This document shows, piece by piece, positions 42,074 to 51,056 of a DNA stretch of 62,364 nucleotides (its first letter is position 1; every line of letters begins with the position of its first letter). Source of the stretch: Streptomyces sp. NBC_00178 (GTDB lineage Bacteria; Actinomycetota; Actinomycetes; Streptomycetales; Streptomycetaceae); the NCBI RefSeq assembly GCF_036206005.1, contig NZ_CP108144.1, positions 1-62,364 on the forward strand, written 5' to 3'. The translations under genes were made by a program, and so were the position numbers. Below the pieces are notes generated by a model. That model was given only the letters and a program-made list of their open reading frames with translations. It did no database searches and was not told where the DNA came from.

Positions 42074-42798
42074 GTACCTGGCGCCGCCCCGGCGCGCGCC
42101 GTCCTGCCCGGCGGCAGCCTTCTGGCCGGTCCTCGGCGGCCCGGTCGCGGAAGCGAAGGCAGGCGTACACCGGCACCGAGACGCTGGTGGGTGTCGTCAT
42201 CCTGGTGGGGCTGGTGTCGGCGCTGCTGGACTGGCTCGCCGCGCATCCCTGGGTGGTGCCGCTCACGCTGCTGTTCGCGGCGGTCGGCGCCTTCTTCTGG
42301 TTCCGTCCCCGTGTGCTGGAGGCACGGCAGCAGCAGGTACGGACGCGGGCGTTGCGGTATCCGATGGAGCATCTGGACCGTCTGGAGCACCGGCAGTTCG
42401 AGTACGCGGTCCGTGACCTGATGCTCCGCGATGGGTGTACGGACGCGGTCCAGGTCGGCGGGGCCGGGGACAACGGTGCGGACGTGAAGGCCACCGATCC
42501 GTTCGGGCGGCGCTGGGTCATCCAGTGCAAACACCGCCGGGCCGGTCTCGCCGGGGCGGGGGTCGGGACCCAGGACCTGCAGGTCCTCAACGGCACCGGC
42601 CGCCCCGTACACAAGGGGGATGTGGTCGTGCTGGTCACCAACGGCCGCTTCACCAAACCCGCCGCGGACTTCGCGAGGTCTCAGCGCCTGCACCTGGTCG
42701 ACCGGCACACCCTGGCCACCTGGGCGGGCGGATCACGACCCTTGTGGGAGCTCCTGCGGCAGGTACCGCCTCCCCGCCGGCCGACACCACTCTCCTGA
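42070..42798 (+). CDS. Membrane-anchored Mrr-like restriction endonuclease
   Basis: 242 residues from GTG 42070. After a basic start, two membrane helices (VGVVILVGLVSALLDWLAA and WVVPLTLLFAAVGAFFWF). The C-terminal Mrr_cat PD-(D/E)xK domain has LEHRQFEYAVRDLMLRDG, then VGGAGDNGADVKATDPFG (Asp) and WVIQCKHRR (QxK), ending VTNGRFTKPAADFA. Mrr-type enzymes cut modified DNA. A membrane-anchored form may act on entering DNA. Coupled to the preceding gene. Confidence 0.85.
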   Translation: MSTWRRPGARRPARRQPSGRSSAARSRKRRQAYTGTETLVGVVILVGLVSALLDWLAAHPWVVPLTLLFAAVGAFFWFRPRVLEARQQQVRTRALRYPMEHLDRLEHRQFEYAVRDLMLRDGCTDAVQVGGAGDNGADVKATDPFGRRWVIQCKHRRAGLAGAGVGTQDLQVLNGTGRPVHKGDVVVLVTNGRFTKPAADFARSQRLHLVDRHTLATWAGGSRPLWELLRQVPPPRRPTPLS

Positions 42799-43046
42799 AA
42801 GGGGCGCGAGAGGGGTGCACGGTGCTCCGCTAGTCGACTCGCGGAGCAGGCGGAACGAGCGGCACCTACAAAGTGTTGAACAGCAGTTCCCCGCGTCTTC
42901 GTGCGTGCGCGGCAGGCGAATCCATTCCGGCCATTGAGCGCCCTACTGCCGCCAGCAAGGAGAAAACAGCCCGCCCCGCAGCCCGGTTCGCGCTAGACCG
43001 GAGGCTCGGTACGACGACCCGTGCCCGCGACTGGGGGACTGACTCG

Positions 43047-43253
43047 ATGCTGACGATCAACGTGGCGGTCCTGCTCGCCTTCATCGTGGTGATGCGGCTG
43101 CGCCGGCGTACCGAGGCGCGGAGCCGGATGGACGAGAAGTTCACCGTCGTCATCGTCCTGGCCCTCGGAATTCTGCTCGCTCCCACCGAACTGGGGCGGG
43201 GAATCCTGAACGTCCTGACGCAACTGGTTCAGGGCATCTCCAGCTCGGGATGA
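43047..43253 (+). CDS. Small two-TM membrane protein
   Basis: 68 residues from ATG 43047 with GGGGGA upstream. Two helices (LTINVAVLLAFIVVMRL and FTVVIVLALGILLAPTELG) flank a charged loop (RRRTEARSRMDEK). It is similar in style to small membrane proteins widespread on actinomycete plasmids. The longer frame from 42873 lacks gene character. Function unknown. Confidence 0.6.
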   Translation: MLTINVAVLLAFIVVMRLRRRTEARSRMDEKFTVVIVLALGILLAPTELGRGILNVLTQLVQGISSSG

Positions 43254-43295
43254 TGGCTCTGGCCAGACATGCAGAAGGGGGCGGGCCGGGTTGAG

Positions 43296-44228
43296 CTAGG
43301 CGCGCGGTCCGCTCAAGTGGCCGCGGAAAACCGTGTTGCCGTCCTGCGTCCCTGTCACCAGAACCGAGATCTCGCCGCAGTCGGCGGGGGGGAGCACCTC
43401 TGCCTCTATCCAGCAGGGCCGGTCGAATTCGGTGTATCGCTCGAAGGTGGTCGTGACCGTGGTGGCCTCGAGGGCGGCTGGGTACAGCGATGCGTGGGCT
43501 GCTTGGTAGGCGGCTTCCATGAGGACGAGTCCGGGGACGTGGTCAACGGGGTGGTCGAACATAAGGACGTTGTCCACGTCGTTGCGCAACTGCCAGTGCC
43601 GTGGCCCGCTTCCGGGGGCCAGTACCACGTCAGCGCGTGTGGTGCGGCCGACCGTGCGGGGGGCGACGGGATCGGGCAGTGGCCATGTGGCCCACTCGGC
43701 TGTGAGGTGATCGCCGCGCAGCCGGCTGTATGCGACCGGGGATATCCAGGCGAACTGGCAGTCTGCCCTGGCCACGATGGCGTCGTCGCGCAGTATGCGG
43801 ATGTCCAGGCCCAGCGAGCTTCCTGCCCTGCCACGTCTCCTCTGCTTCGTGAGCGAGACCCGCACGCTGAGCGGGTGGGACTCCGTCGACGGGGAGAAGC
43901 GGAGACCGGGGGTGACGGTGAAGTCGAAGGAGTTGAGGAGCGTCTGGTGTGAGAGCGGAACACCGTACTCTGCGTGCGCTATGGCGAGACCGCTCTGCCG
44001 GATGGTCTGCACGAGTACCCGGGGGTCGTACGCCAGTCCTTCCGGGGGAGCCGGCCAGCGGGCGGTGAGCGAGAACTCGCCATCTTCCAGGCGCTCCCAT
44101 CCGGTGATCAGAACCGCGTCGGGGCGCCGGAGGTGAACGTACTCGTTGGGTACGCTGCCTGCGCCTACGGCCTCGACGTGCGGAGCCTGCGGGATCACGG
44201 GTACTTCGGGCACGGTCCCCCCGGACAT
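43296..44228 (-). CDS. AfsA/ScbA-type gamma-butyrolactone synthase
   Basis: 310 residues with two hot-dog-type AfsA domains. First: VPNEYVHLRRPDAVLITGWE, VLVQTIRQSGLAIAHAEYGV. Second: DVDNVLMFDHPVDHVPGLVL, MEAAYQAAHASLY, with FDRPCWIEAEV. AfsA family enzymes join a beta-keto acid to dihydroxyacetone phosphate in making gamma-butyrolactone signals. It faces away from the receptor gene at 44285, with 56 bp between them, the usual scbA/scbR arrangement. No other biosynthesis gene lies next to it. Confidence 0.9.
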   Translation of the reverse strand: MSGGTVPEVPVIPQAPHVEAVGAGSVPNEYVHLRRPDAVLITGWERLEDGEFSLTARWPAPPEGLAYDPRVLVQTIRQSGLAIAHAEYGVPLSHQTLLNSFDFTVTPGLRFSPSTESHPLSVRVSLTKQRRRGRAGSSLGLDIRILRDDAIVARADCQFAWISPVAYSRLRGDHLTAEWATWPLPDPVAPRTVGRTTRADVVLAPGSGPRHWQLRNDVDNVLMFDHPVDHVPGLVLMEAAYQAAHASLYPAALEATTVTTTFERYTEFDRPCWIEAEVLPPADCGEISVLVTGTQDGNTVFRGHLSGPRA

Positions 44229-44284
44229 GACTCAAAATCAGTAGTAGCGCGCTGATACGGTACCCGTTCACCAGTCTTTTTAGA
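44229..44284. promoter_or_regulatory. Putative ARE operator between afsA-like gene and receptor
   Basis: The 56-bp divergent gap includes GATACGGTACCCGTTCACCA followed by GTCTTTTTAG, resembling autoregulatory elements bound by butyrolactone receptors (partly palindromic, ACC and TTTT-rich flanks). Sequence similarity is by eye only. Confidence 0.5.
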
Positions 44285-44968
44285 ATGTCCGTCAGGCGAG
44301 GTCAAGGTGAGCACGAGTTGGTAAAGCAGCAACGGGCGATCCGCACTCGCCGGGTATTCCTGGAAGCGGCTGCCGAGGTCTTCGACGAGCACGGCTACGA
44401 CGCCGCCACGATTTCCGCGATCCTCGAGCGGGCCGGCCTCACGCGCGGTGCCCTCTACTTCCACTTCACTTCGAAGGAAGAACTGGCACGGGGAGTCCTT
44501 GAGGAGGCGGTGACCTCGGACGGGGTCGTCCCCCAGGCCTTCAAGCTCCAGGAATGGGTGGACACGGCTCTTCTCCTGGCCTACCGCCTCCCAAGAGAAC
44601 CCCTGCTCAGCGCCTCCATACGGCTCTCCGTCGACATGCGGGCGCGCGCCATGTTCGGCACCCGTTGGCCGGACTGGATCGCGTACGGTGCTGATCTCCT
44701 CACGGAGGGGAAGGCGCGAGGCGAGCTGCTTCCGGACGTGGACCCGGTCGCCGCATCACGTCTGCTGGTCGGGGCCTGGACGGGAGTCCAGGTAGTGCGG
44801 GAGTCGACGGCAGAGCCTCTGGACCTCGTTCGCGAGATTTCATCGCTCTTTGAGATGGTCCTCCCCAACATCGCAGTGCCCGGCGTGCTCTCCCGCCTGG
44901 ACACCTCTCCACACCGCGCTGAACGCCTCCTCGAACAGAACAGGGCGGCAGCTGCCGCCACACCCTGA
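44285..44968 (+). CDS. TetR-family gamma-butyrolactone receptor-like regulator
   Basis: 227 residues. TetR HTH: RRVFLEAAAEVFDEHGYDAA, then TISAILERAGLTRGALYFHF and TSKEELARGVLEE, a close match to ScbR/ArpA-type receptors. The ligand domain includes ASIRLSVDMRARAMFGTRWP and DWIAYGADLLTEGKARGELL. Such proteins repress the divergent synthase gene and targets until the lactone binds. The start may be ATG 44285 or a TTG at 44318, which has AAGGTGAG upstream. Confidence 0.88.
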   Translation: MSVRRGQGEHELVKQQRAIRTRRVFLEAAAEVFDEHGYDAATISAILERAGLTRGALYFHFTSKEELARGVLEEAVTSDGVVPQAFKLQEWVDTALLLAYRLPREPLLSASIRLSVDMRARAMFGTRWPDWIAYGADLLTEGKARGELLPDVDPVAASRLLVGAWTGVQVVRESTAEPLDLVREISSLFEMVLPNIAVPGVLSRLDTSPHRAERLLEQNRAAAAATP

Positions 44969-45392
44969 CGCGCTCTAGCCAAGCAGTGCTTCCTGGCACC
45001 GGCCTCACCGGGCGGAAGCGAGGCGTTGCCCGTAGCCGGGCTCCGCCCGCGGATGGAGCCCGTGCAAATGTGGCCCAGCTGCCCAGGGTTACGTCGCTCA
45101 GGTTTGAGGCGGCCTGTGGCTGCTACGACGTTCCAGATAGGCACGCTCCACCCGGCATCCGGACATGATGATGGACGAGAAGCCGTCGCGTGTTGACGCG
45201 GGGGCTGTTTGCCCACGGTTGTGAGCCGATGTGAGCTGGCTGGCATTGGCCGACTGGCCCGGCGACGCTCTCTCCTGGTGCTCGTCGTCGGTCCGCATCG
45301 TCCGGCCAGCTCTCGTTCACCCGGGGCATCTGGACGCGCAGCGCCGCGCTGCGGACAGGCCGTCTGCGGCCTGTGGAACGGGAGTTTGAGGG
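44969..45392. other. Non-coding stretch
   Basis: About 420 bases between two convergent genes. No supportable gene or strong terminator seen. Confidence 0.4.
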
Positions 45393-46265
45393 TCAGCACT
45401 TCAGCGGGATGCCAGGCAAAAGCAACCGGTGCTCGGCAGTGCCACTGAGGGCAGTCAAAGAGATGCTCAATGGTGTAGCAGCTTCACGCCGGCGTAGCTC
45501 ACGGACCATGATCCTTGCCGCGGTTGCGGCTGCGTCCGGGCCGGGTTCGAAGGACGCAATCCAGGCCCGGAACTGCTTGATCCTCTGCTGCCAGCCGCGG
45601 GCCACCATGTCGTCCGGATCGGGCTGGTCGATTTCCGTCCGATCGTCGTGAAGAAAGAGAGCGAGCCCGTCGTCCGCGCTCTGCAGCAGGCCCAGGACCC
45701 GGTCCTCACTCGCGTGCTTCGTTAGGTCGAATGCGACCTCGTCGCACCAGCCGGCTTCGTAGAGGAGGGGGGCCTGGTCGGCCCAGAGCTCCAACAGGCT
45801 CTGCAGCGCTTGTTCGAGCTGGTCCCAGTCGCGCGTGCGTGCAACACCGGGCTGTTTGCGCTCAGGGCCCCGCTGGATCTGCCAGAGGTAGGGCAGCTGG
45901 AGGTAGCTGGGCGCCTGGCCAGCGCTCGTGCCCACCCCGTTTTGGAAGGCCGTGGCTTCGGCGGCGTCGAGGGATGCAGACGGTTGGAGTGACATCGTCA
46001 CCCCCTGCTCTTGAGCCACCGTGAGCGTGGTTCGCCTGTGGCGCCAGCGCACAAGGACTCCTGCGGCTCCTCCGGCATACAGGTCGGGTGCCCCAACTCG
46101 TGACTCGACTTCGTTCGCTATCTCGATGAATCGGGTGCGAGCGGGGGATATGAGCAGGTGCCTGAACGACCTGTGGTCCGGCTCCTCACCTGACAGCAGG
46201 GCGTCTGTTCCAGAAGCCAGAAGGTCTGAGTTGACCGCTTCGGCTGCTTCTGCGTTCGAGATCAC
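45393..46265 (-). CDS. Hypothetical protein in the GBL region
   Basis: 290 residues. Not recognised. Blocks include RSFRHLLISPARTRFIEIAN, LYAGGAAGVLVRWRHRRTTL, PSYLQLPYLWQIQRGPERKQ and WDQLEQALQSLLELWADQAP. It appears soluble, with a C-terminal helical region (ATAARIMVRELRRREAATPL). It lies between the two TetR genes, so it is possibly a target of them. Confidence 0.65.
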   Translation of the reverse strand: MISNAEAAEAVNSDLLASGTDALLSGEEPDHRSFRHLLISPARTRFIEIANEVESRVGAPDLYAGGAAGVLVRWRHRRTTLTVAQEQGVTMSLQPSASLDAAEATAFQNGVGTSAGQAPSYLQLPYLWQIQRGPERKQPGVARTRDWDQLEQALQSLLELWADQAPLLYEAGWCDEVAFDLTKHASEDRVLGLLQSADDGLALFLHDDRTEIDQPDPDDMVARGWQQRIKQFRAWIASFEPGPDAAATAARIMVRELRRREAATPLSISLTALSGTAEHRLLLPGIPLKC

Positions 46266-46628
46266 TGGTTCTCACTTCTGGGGCGAGGTCGGAGGAGGAA
46301 GGCGCGCATGTGGTGGGGGACGCGACCTGTGGGCGGGTCCACTGCGGGTCTGGTGGACGGACGAGGCCGGTTGCTCGCAGCAGTGGAAGACGAGCGGAGA
46401 CCTGAGGCCCACGCCTGTCTGTTGTGCCGCGGGTCCGCAGGAGGAGCCCGGTGGTCGTCGGTGGGTCCGCTATGGCCAGTCCTCCCACCCGGTGATGACA
46501 CTTCTCGACCCTACTCTAAACAGGGTGCTCGGACTGTTTAACCTAGCAGGCTGTGTGGATTTCGTGTGGAGAGCTGAAGCACCCGCGCCGCGGGACTTCC
46601 TGGGATGCTCGGTTACCTGTGTGAGCTC
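46266..46628. other. Intergenic region with operator-like inverted repeat
   Basis: About 360 bases. TAAACAG and CTGTTTA (10-base spacer, about 46514-46537) form an operator-like repeat upstream of the 45393-46265 gene, in an AT-rich patch suitable for a promoter. It could be read by either TetR protein. Confidence 0.5.
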
Positions 46629-47315
46629 TCAGCCGGCGGGCGGTTCTTCCCAGGGGATGCGGTTCCATCGGTCCGCGTCGTAGTCCAAGCCCTTTTTCAG
46701 TGCGCTCATTGTCGCCATGCCGGGGAGCAGGGCCTTCCACATATTCTCGATTCGTTCGTTCAAGTCGCTGCGAAGGGGCCCCGTGATCTGTAGTGAGGTC
46801 AGCTGTGCCCCTACGAAACTGGACTGAATGAGCTCTGCGGCGGAGCGTGGTGTCCAGTCGGCGGACAGGTGGCCCAGCTCGTCCACCTGCGTCATGAGAT
46901 AGGTCGCCAGTTCGATCCACTGTCGCGTAGGGCCGTATACATCCAGGTCGGACGGCACGCCTCCATCGATGGACAGTCGGACCCCTGCCCTGGCTTCGGG
47001 GTGGCTCTGCAGGAGCCGGGCGTAGATGAACGAGGTGTCGATCGACTCCTGCCACTTGGATTCCTGGGGGCGGATCCTGCTCATCGGCACCTGGACGGCC
47101 AGCAGGGCTTCCGCGATCTGTTCCTTTGTATTGAAGTGGTGGTAAAGGGCTCCTTTGGTGAGCTGTGCGCGCTCCAGAATCATGCTGATCGATGCGGCGG
47201 CATATCCCTTTTCATCAAAAATCTCCGCAGCGGCGTGAATGATCCGACTTCGCGTCTCTACTGATCGCTTCTGCAGTGCCCGCGGCGCTGGTTCTTTGTG
47301 GTCTTTATCGGTCAT
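46629..47315 (-). CDS. Second TetR-family GBL receptor-like regulator
   Basis: 228 residues. HTH: SRIIHAAAEIFDEKGYAAAS, then ISMILERAQLTKGALYHHFN, typical of butyrolactone receptors and pseudo-receptors. Its ligand domain (IDTSFIYARLLQSHPEARAG, VRLSIDGGVPSDLDVYGPTR, QWIELATYLMTQVDELGHLS) diverges from the first regulator. Paired receptor and pseudo-receptor genes are common in Streptomyces signalling circuits, the second often answering antibiotics or precursors. Which signal it senses is unknown. Confidence 0.87.
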   Translation of the reverse strand: MTDKDHKEPAPRALQKRSVETRSRIIHAAAEIFDEKGYAAASISMILERAQLTKGALYHHFNTKEQIAEALLAVQVPMSRIRPQESKWQESIDTSFIYARLLQSHPEARAGVRLSIDGGVPSDLDVYGPTRQWIELATYLMTQVDELGHLSADWTPRSAAELIQSSFVGAQLTSLQITGPLRSDLNERIENMWKALLPGMATMSALKKGLDYDADRWNRIPWEEPPAG

Positions 47316-47850
47316 GTTGCCGCGTTCACTCTCTAATAGTGCAAATGGAACATAAGAAACGAAAGAGCACTGCCGTGCTCGTCGATATTGCTAAACCGAC
47401 CGAGCGCCCCGTAATGTGCGCGCTGGTCGCAACGGCCTGCGCCCACCTCATGGAGCCGTGCCTGCCGACGGCTCTGTTCGTATTGAGTGTTTCGAGAAGG
47501 ATGGGATGTATGTGGGCGGCAGGATTAGTCCCTTCGTCTCAGTTCTCCTCACGCGTCGTGCAAGGCGCGATGGAAGTGGCAACCCAGCCCCTCCTACATG
47601 TCAATGCGGAGGAGCCGAGCCTCGGCGCCCCTCGGTAGTCCGATCGAAGAGGAGCGTCACGGGCATCCCTGTGTATCGCATGGCACCCCAGCGTGCCATC
47701 GCGGCCGCCTTGACCGACACGTCTGCTCTTCGTGCGCTGGAGGGCTCCGCTGGTCGTCGCGGTGCACTTGCACCGCGAACGCACCTCGTGCGTTCAGAAG
47801 TGCTGAACGCAATACGAAGTAGATTCCGATACCAATTCCCTGGGGGGAAA
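47316..47850. other. Control region between TetR and secreted-protein gene
   Basis: About 535 bases. The first ~90 bases are AT-rich (CTCTCTAATAGTGCAAATGG, ACATAAGAAACG) and suit promoters in both directions. A frame from ATG 47349 (MEHKKRKSTAVLVDIAKPTE) runs about 96 codons but is not supported by other evidence. Confidence 0.45.
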
Positions 47851-48282
47851 ATGAAAACTGCAAGTACACAGGCGCTGCGCACGTCGGTCCGTCGGGCAGC
47901 CGTGGTCCTGTTCAGCGCGATCACGGTGGTAGGTATCTTCAGCGCGCCTGCTCAGGCAGCCAGCTGGAGCAGCTACCTGTCCGGTGTTGCGGCGGGCTAC
48001 GAGTCACGTAATTGGTACGAGCCGAGCTCGTCTACGGGCACCAAGATCACGTTCACCGGATGCTCGGGTGCCAACACCGTTGTGAACGTCACGCTGTACA
48101 AGGTGGTGAACAACCTGCCGGACACTGACTACACCCGGGCAGCGTTCACGCAGTGCTTCGGCGGCAGCTCGGCGACTTCGACGGGAAACTGGTCCGACCA
48201 TGGAGCCGGGGACTACTACTTCGTCGTCAATGATGGCGGCGGCGGAAACGTGTCGGTTCGCTCGCTGACTGTCACCTACTGA
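47851..48282 (+). CDS. Small secreted protein upstream of ABC exporter
   Basis: 143 residues from ATG 47851 (TGGGGGGAAA upstream). A classic Sec signal peptide (RRAAVVLFSAITVVGIFSAP, cleaved near AQA-AS) leaves ~105 residues, probably beta-rich, with two Cys (FTGCSGANTVVNVT, FTQCFGGSS) likely disulfide-bonded, and ending YYFVVNDGGGGNVSVRSLTV. Family not recognised. It resembles small secreted actinomycete proteins, and could be a peptide effector or surface protein. A strong terminator follows. Confidence 0.8.
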   Translation: MKTASTQALRTSVRRAAVVLFSAITVVGIFSAPAQAASWSSYLSGVAAGYESRNWYEPSSSTGTKITFTGCSGANTVVNVTLYKVVNNLPDTDYTRAAFTQCFGGSSATSTGNWSDHGAGDYYFVVNDGGGGNVSVRSLTVTY

Positions 48283-48288
48283 TCACAC

Positions 48289-48332
48289 TGTTCCCCGTCC
48301 CGCTCCGCGCATGGGGAGCGGGACGGGGAACA
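48289..48332 (+). terminator. Strong hairpin terminator
   Basis: 18-bp perfect arms (TGTTCCCCGTCCCGCTCC and complement) with an 8-base loop, directly after the secreted-protein stop. Confidence 0.85.
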
Positions 48333-48356
48333 TGTTCTGTCTATGAGGTTGTCTTC

Positions 48357-49106
48357 ATGCCGTTGCACTACCAGTCCTGCACGTTCCGCTACAGCCGCAG
48401 GACGCGCCCTGTCATCGACAGACTCGATCTGAGTTTCTCGCCGGGCAACACCGTGCTCCTGGGCCCGAACGGGGCCGGCAAGAGCACGATGCTCGCGCTC
48501 GGTGCGAGTGCGAGCGCCCCGCAGGAGGGCATGGTCCGCTTCGGTGAGCTGCGGTCCACGAACAGCAAGACTCTGCACGACTACCGGCGTAAGGTCTCCT
48601 GGCTGCCCCAGCGGGCTGCGTTCCTTCCGGGGATGACTTGCCAGGAACACGTCGCCTACGTCGGCTGGCTCAAGGGGATGCGTGAGCGCGAAGCATGGCG
48701 TGCCGCCCCGGCCATGATCGAGCGTGTCGGACTGACTGCGAAGATCAAGGACAAAGTCGGCACCCTGTCCGGTGGGCAGCAGCAACGGCTGGCCATCGCC
48801 CAGGCCTTGGTCCACGACGCGGAACTCCTTCTGCTGGATGAGCCCACGGTCGGCCTGGACCCCAATCAGCGCCGCAGGTTCCATGACCTGCTCGCTGAGC
48901 TCCGCGGAAGCGTGCACGTGATCGTCTCCACCCACGACATAGCCGATCTGGACCAGGCCTTCGATGAGGTCGTCGTGCTGGAGAACGGCCGTCCGAAATT
49001 TCAGGGCGGAGTAGCTGAATTCGAGAGTTACGCCGACTCCGAAAGTGTTCCAGGGCGGCGCCTGGAGAGCGCGTACTCGGCTCTGCTGGGATCGGTGGAA
49101 CTGTGA
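48357..49106 (+). CDS. ABC transporter ATP-binding subunit
   Basis: 249 residues. Walker A LLGPNGAGKST, Q-loop in SWLPQRAAFLPGMT, signature LSGGQQQRLAIAQAL, Walker B LLLLDEPTVGLDP and switch His in VSTHDIADL. It is of the exporter type common for antibiotic, lipid or peptide export. The stop overlaps the permease start. Confidence 0.93.
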   Translation: MPLHYQSCTFRYSRRTRPVIDRLDLSFSPGNTVLLGPNGAGKSTMLALGASASAPQEGMVRFGELRSTNSKTLHDYRRKVSWLPQRAAFLPGMTCQEHVAYVGWLKGMREREAWRAAPAMIERVGLTAKIKDKVGTLSGGQQQRLAIAQALVHDAELLLLDEPTVGLDPNQRRRFHDLLAELRGSVHVIVSTHDIADLDQAFDEVVVLENGRPKFQGGVAEFESYADSESVPGRRLESAYSALLGSVEL

Positions 49107-50338
49107 TCTCACTCGGGAACCTGCGCGCATCCTCGACTCCGTGGCTGCTGCTGCCGGCGCTCCTCTACATGGCCAGTTTCGTCGGGGGCGACAACTTCTG
49201 GGGTGTCCCCGACTACGGCCCCTCTTCGGGCGAACTCGCCTCGTGGGGCATCACGGTGATCGCTCCGGCGGTCGCTGGAGCCGCCGCCTGGGAAGCCGGC
49301 CGCCAACGAAGTATGGGAGACATACGGAAAGTCAGCTCACGAAGCACGGTCAGGCAATGGTTTTGGGCGGCCCGGCCTGTCTTCGTCCTCCATCTCCTCC
49401 TCGTCGCGGGCGCCCTCGTCATGGCCAGGATTACGGTCGGCGTATGGCCGAGCGGCGCCGGCCTGCTCGCAGTCGGGCATCTGGTGATCCTCCCGTGCGG
49501 CTGGATGGTCATCGGCTGGGTGCTGGGACTGCTGTGTCCCCGCGCCGTAGCCGCACTGGTCGCGGCGGTCGGCGGCTGGGCATGGCTGGCCATGCCGCGT
49601 TCCTTGAGCGCTCCGGCATGGCGTCACCTGACTGGTTTCGCCACCGAAGGATCCACCCTCACCGACACCCTGGACCCGCTCGTCTACCTCGTTCCATGGC
49701 TGGTCACGGCCGGCCTCACCGTGGCTGTTGTCCTGCTGACGGGTGTCCGACGCAGGCCGTGGCTGATCGCGGTAAGCGTGGCAGTGCTCGTAGCCACGCT
49801 CGCCGCGGGCCGCACTTTTGTGTCGGACTGGGGATACAGCCCGCTGACCGAAGCGCGTGTCGGTCACACCGTTTGTGTGGGCACGTCGCCCGCGCTTTGC
49901 CTGCCGGAGGAATACGAGAAGAGGGCCGCCGGTCTGCGCAATGACTCCTTGCCCGCGCTGGAGGCACTGCGGGCCGCCGGAGTCCCCTCCCCGCAGACGT
50001 TGCAAATGAGCTCTGACGATGTCGGCCCGAAGCCGGGCACGTGGCCGTTGTACTGGTCGCCGGAGAACTCGACCGAGCAATTCCAGATCGACCTCGCACG
50101 GTCGGCTGTCACCGGTGTTGCCGCACTTCATGGTGTGCGGGACTGCCGACAGCCGTATCTTGCCGAAACTTGGGCGCTGTTGGTTGTAGGAGTGGAGGAG
50201 AAGGACGTGCGGGCGAGTGTCCCTCCCCAGGACTGGACACAGGTGCAGCGGATAAGGGAACTGCCATCCACGCAGCAGGCCGACTGGTTCACCAAGGCCG
50301 CCGTTGACCAGACGCACTGCGTGGTGGGCCAAACGTGA
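49103..50338 (+). CDS. ABC transporter permease with large extracytoplasmic domain
   Basis: 411 residues from GTG 49103 (GTGA overlap with the ATPase). Membrane helices in the first ~240 residues include PWLLLPALLYMASFVGGDNF, FVLHLLLVAGALVMARI and LVTAGLTVAVVLLTGVR. A ~170-residue domain follows, probably outside, with disulfide-type Cys (VGHTVCVGTSPALCLPEE, GVRDCRQPY, QTHCVVGQ). The stop overlaps the next gene. Substrate unknown. Confidence 0.8.
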   Translation: MISLGNLRASSTPWLLLPALLYMASFVGGDNFWGVPDYGPSSGELASWGITVIAPAVAGAAAWEAGRQRSMGDIRKVSSRSTVRQWFWAARPVFVLHLLLVAGALVMARITVGVWPSGAGLLAVGHLVILPCGWMVIGWVLGLLCPRAVAALVAAVGGWAWLAMPRSLSAPAWRHLTGFATEGSTLTDTLDPLVYLVPWLVTAGLTVAVVLLTGVRRRPWLIAVSVAVLVATLAAGRTFVSDWGYSPLTEARVGHTVCVGTSPALCLPEEYEKRAAGLRNDSLPALEALRAAGVPSPQTLQMSSDDVGPKPGTWPLYWSPENSTEQFQIDLARSAVTGVAALHGVRDCRQPYLAETWALLVVGVEEKDVRASVPPQDWTQVQRIRELPSTQQADWFTKAAVDQTHCVVGQT

Positions 50339-50919
50339 AGCTCTACTTCTCCGTTGTACGACGCTGGTGGTCCGTGCCCGCAGCACTCGTACTGCTCACC
50401 CTGGTCTGCTGGGTACTCGGTGGGACAGAAGTACCCGTCCCCGGTTTCCTGGGCGGAATGGTCAGCATGCGCCTCCAGTACTTCACACCCATCCTGGTCA
50501 TCGGAGCCATCCTCTACTGCCTTGACCGGCGCCTCAACGCCCCGGAGATCACGGCAGTTGTACGTGTAGGGCGCTGGGATCTCACGGTCATTACGACCGC
50601 TGTGGTGCTGGCTCACCTGCTCGGCCTCATCGTGGGCATGGACATTCCACGCAACCTGATGGTGCTCATCGCTGTGGCTCTGACCGTCCGCAGGCTGAGC
50701 AACGAGGCAGCAGCCGGCGCCGTCTGTCTACTTCTTCTACTGGCCAGCGCCAGCCTCGGCCGGGCCTATCAACCATCCGGCCAACCTACTGGCCAGTGGT
50801 GGGCTCTGACCCTCTACCCGGCCGACAGCCCAAGCGCGTGGGCTGTAGCCGCGGTTTTGTTCGGTCTGAGCCTACTGGCATCAGGAAAGCGCCTCTCACC
50901 TGCGCGATCATTCAACTGA
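50335..50919 (+). CDS. Second ABC transporter membrane protein
   Basis: 194 residues from GTG 50335 (GTGA overlap). About six membrane helices (VPAALVLLTLVCWVLGG, LQYFTPILVIGAILYCL, LTVITTAVVLAHLLGLIVGM, AAAGAVCLLLLLASASLGRA, AWAVAAVLFGLSLLASGKRL). It completes a three-gene transporter operon with the preceding two. Confidence 0.78.
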   Translation: MKLYFSVVRRWWSVPAALVLLTLVCWVLGGTEVPVPGFLGGMVSMRLQYFTPILVIGAILYCLDRRLNAPEITAVVRVGRWDLTVITTAVVLAHLLGLIVGMDIPRNLMVLIAVALTVRRLSNEAAAGAVCLLLLLASASLGRAYQPSGQPTGQWWALTLYPADSPSAWAVAAVLFGLSLLASGKRLSPARSFN

Positions 50920-50967
50920 CCTCTACGCGGTGAGTGCGAGGGACGCATACGATGCGGCCCACCCTGG

Positions 50968-50989
50968 CAGGCCCCCCGCCGGGGGCCTG
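50968..50989 (+). terminator. Terminator of ABC operon
   Basis: 9-bp arms CAGGCCCCC/GGGGGCCTG, 4-base loop, followed by ACTTTGTTT. Confidence 0.75.
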
Positions 50990-51056
50990 ACTTTGTTTCG
51001 GCAGTGTTCAATCGCATGCCCTTACGGACACCGTCGCGACGTGGCAGCCATGGCCC

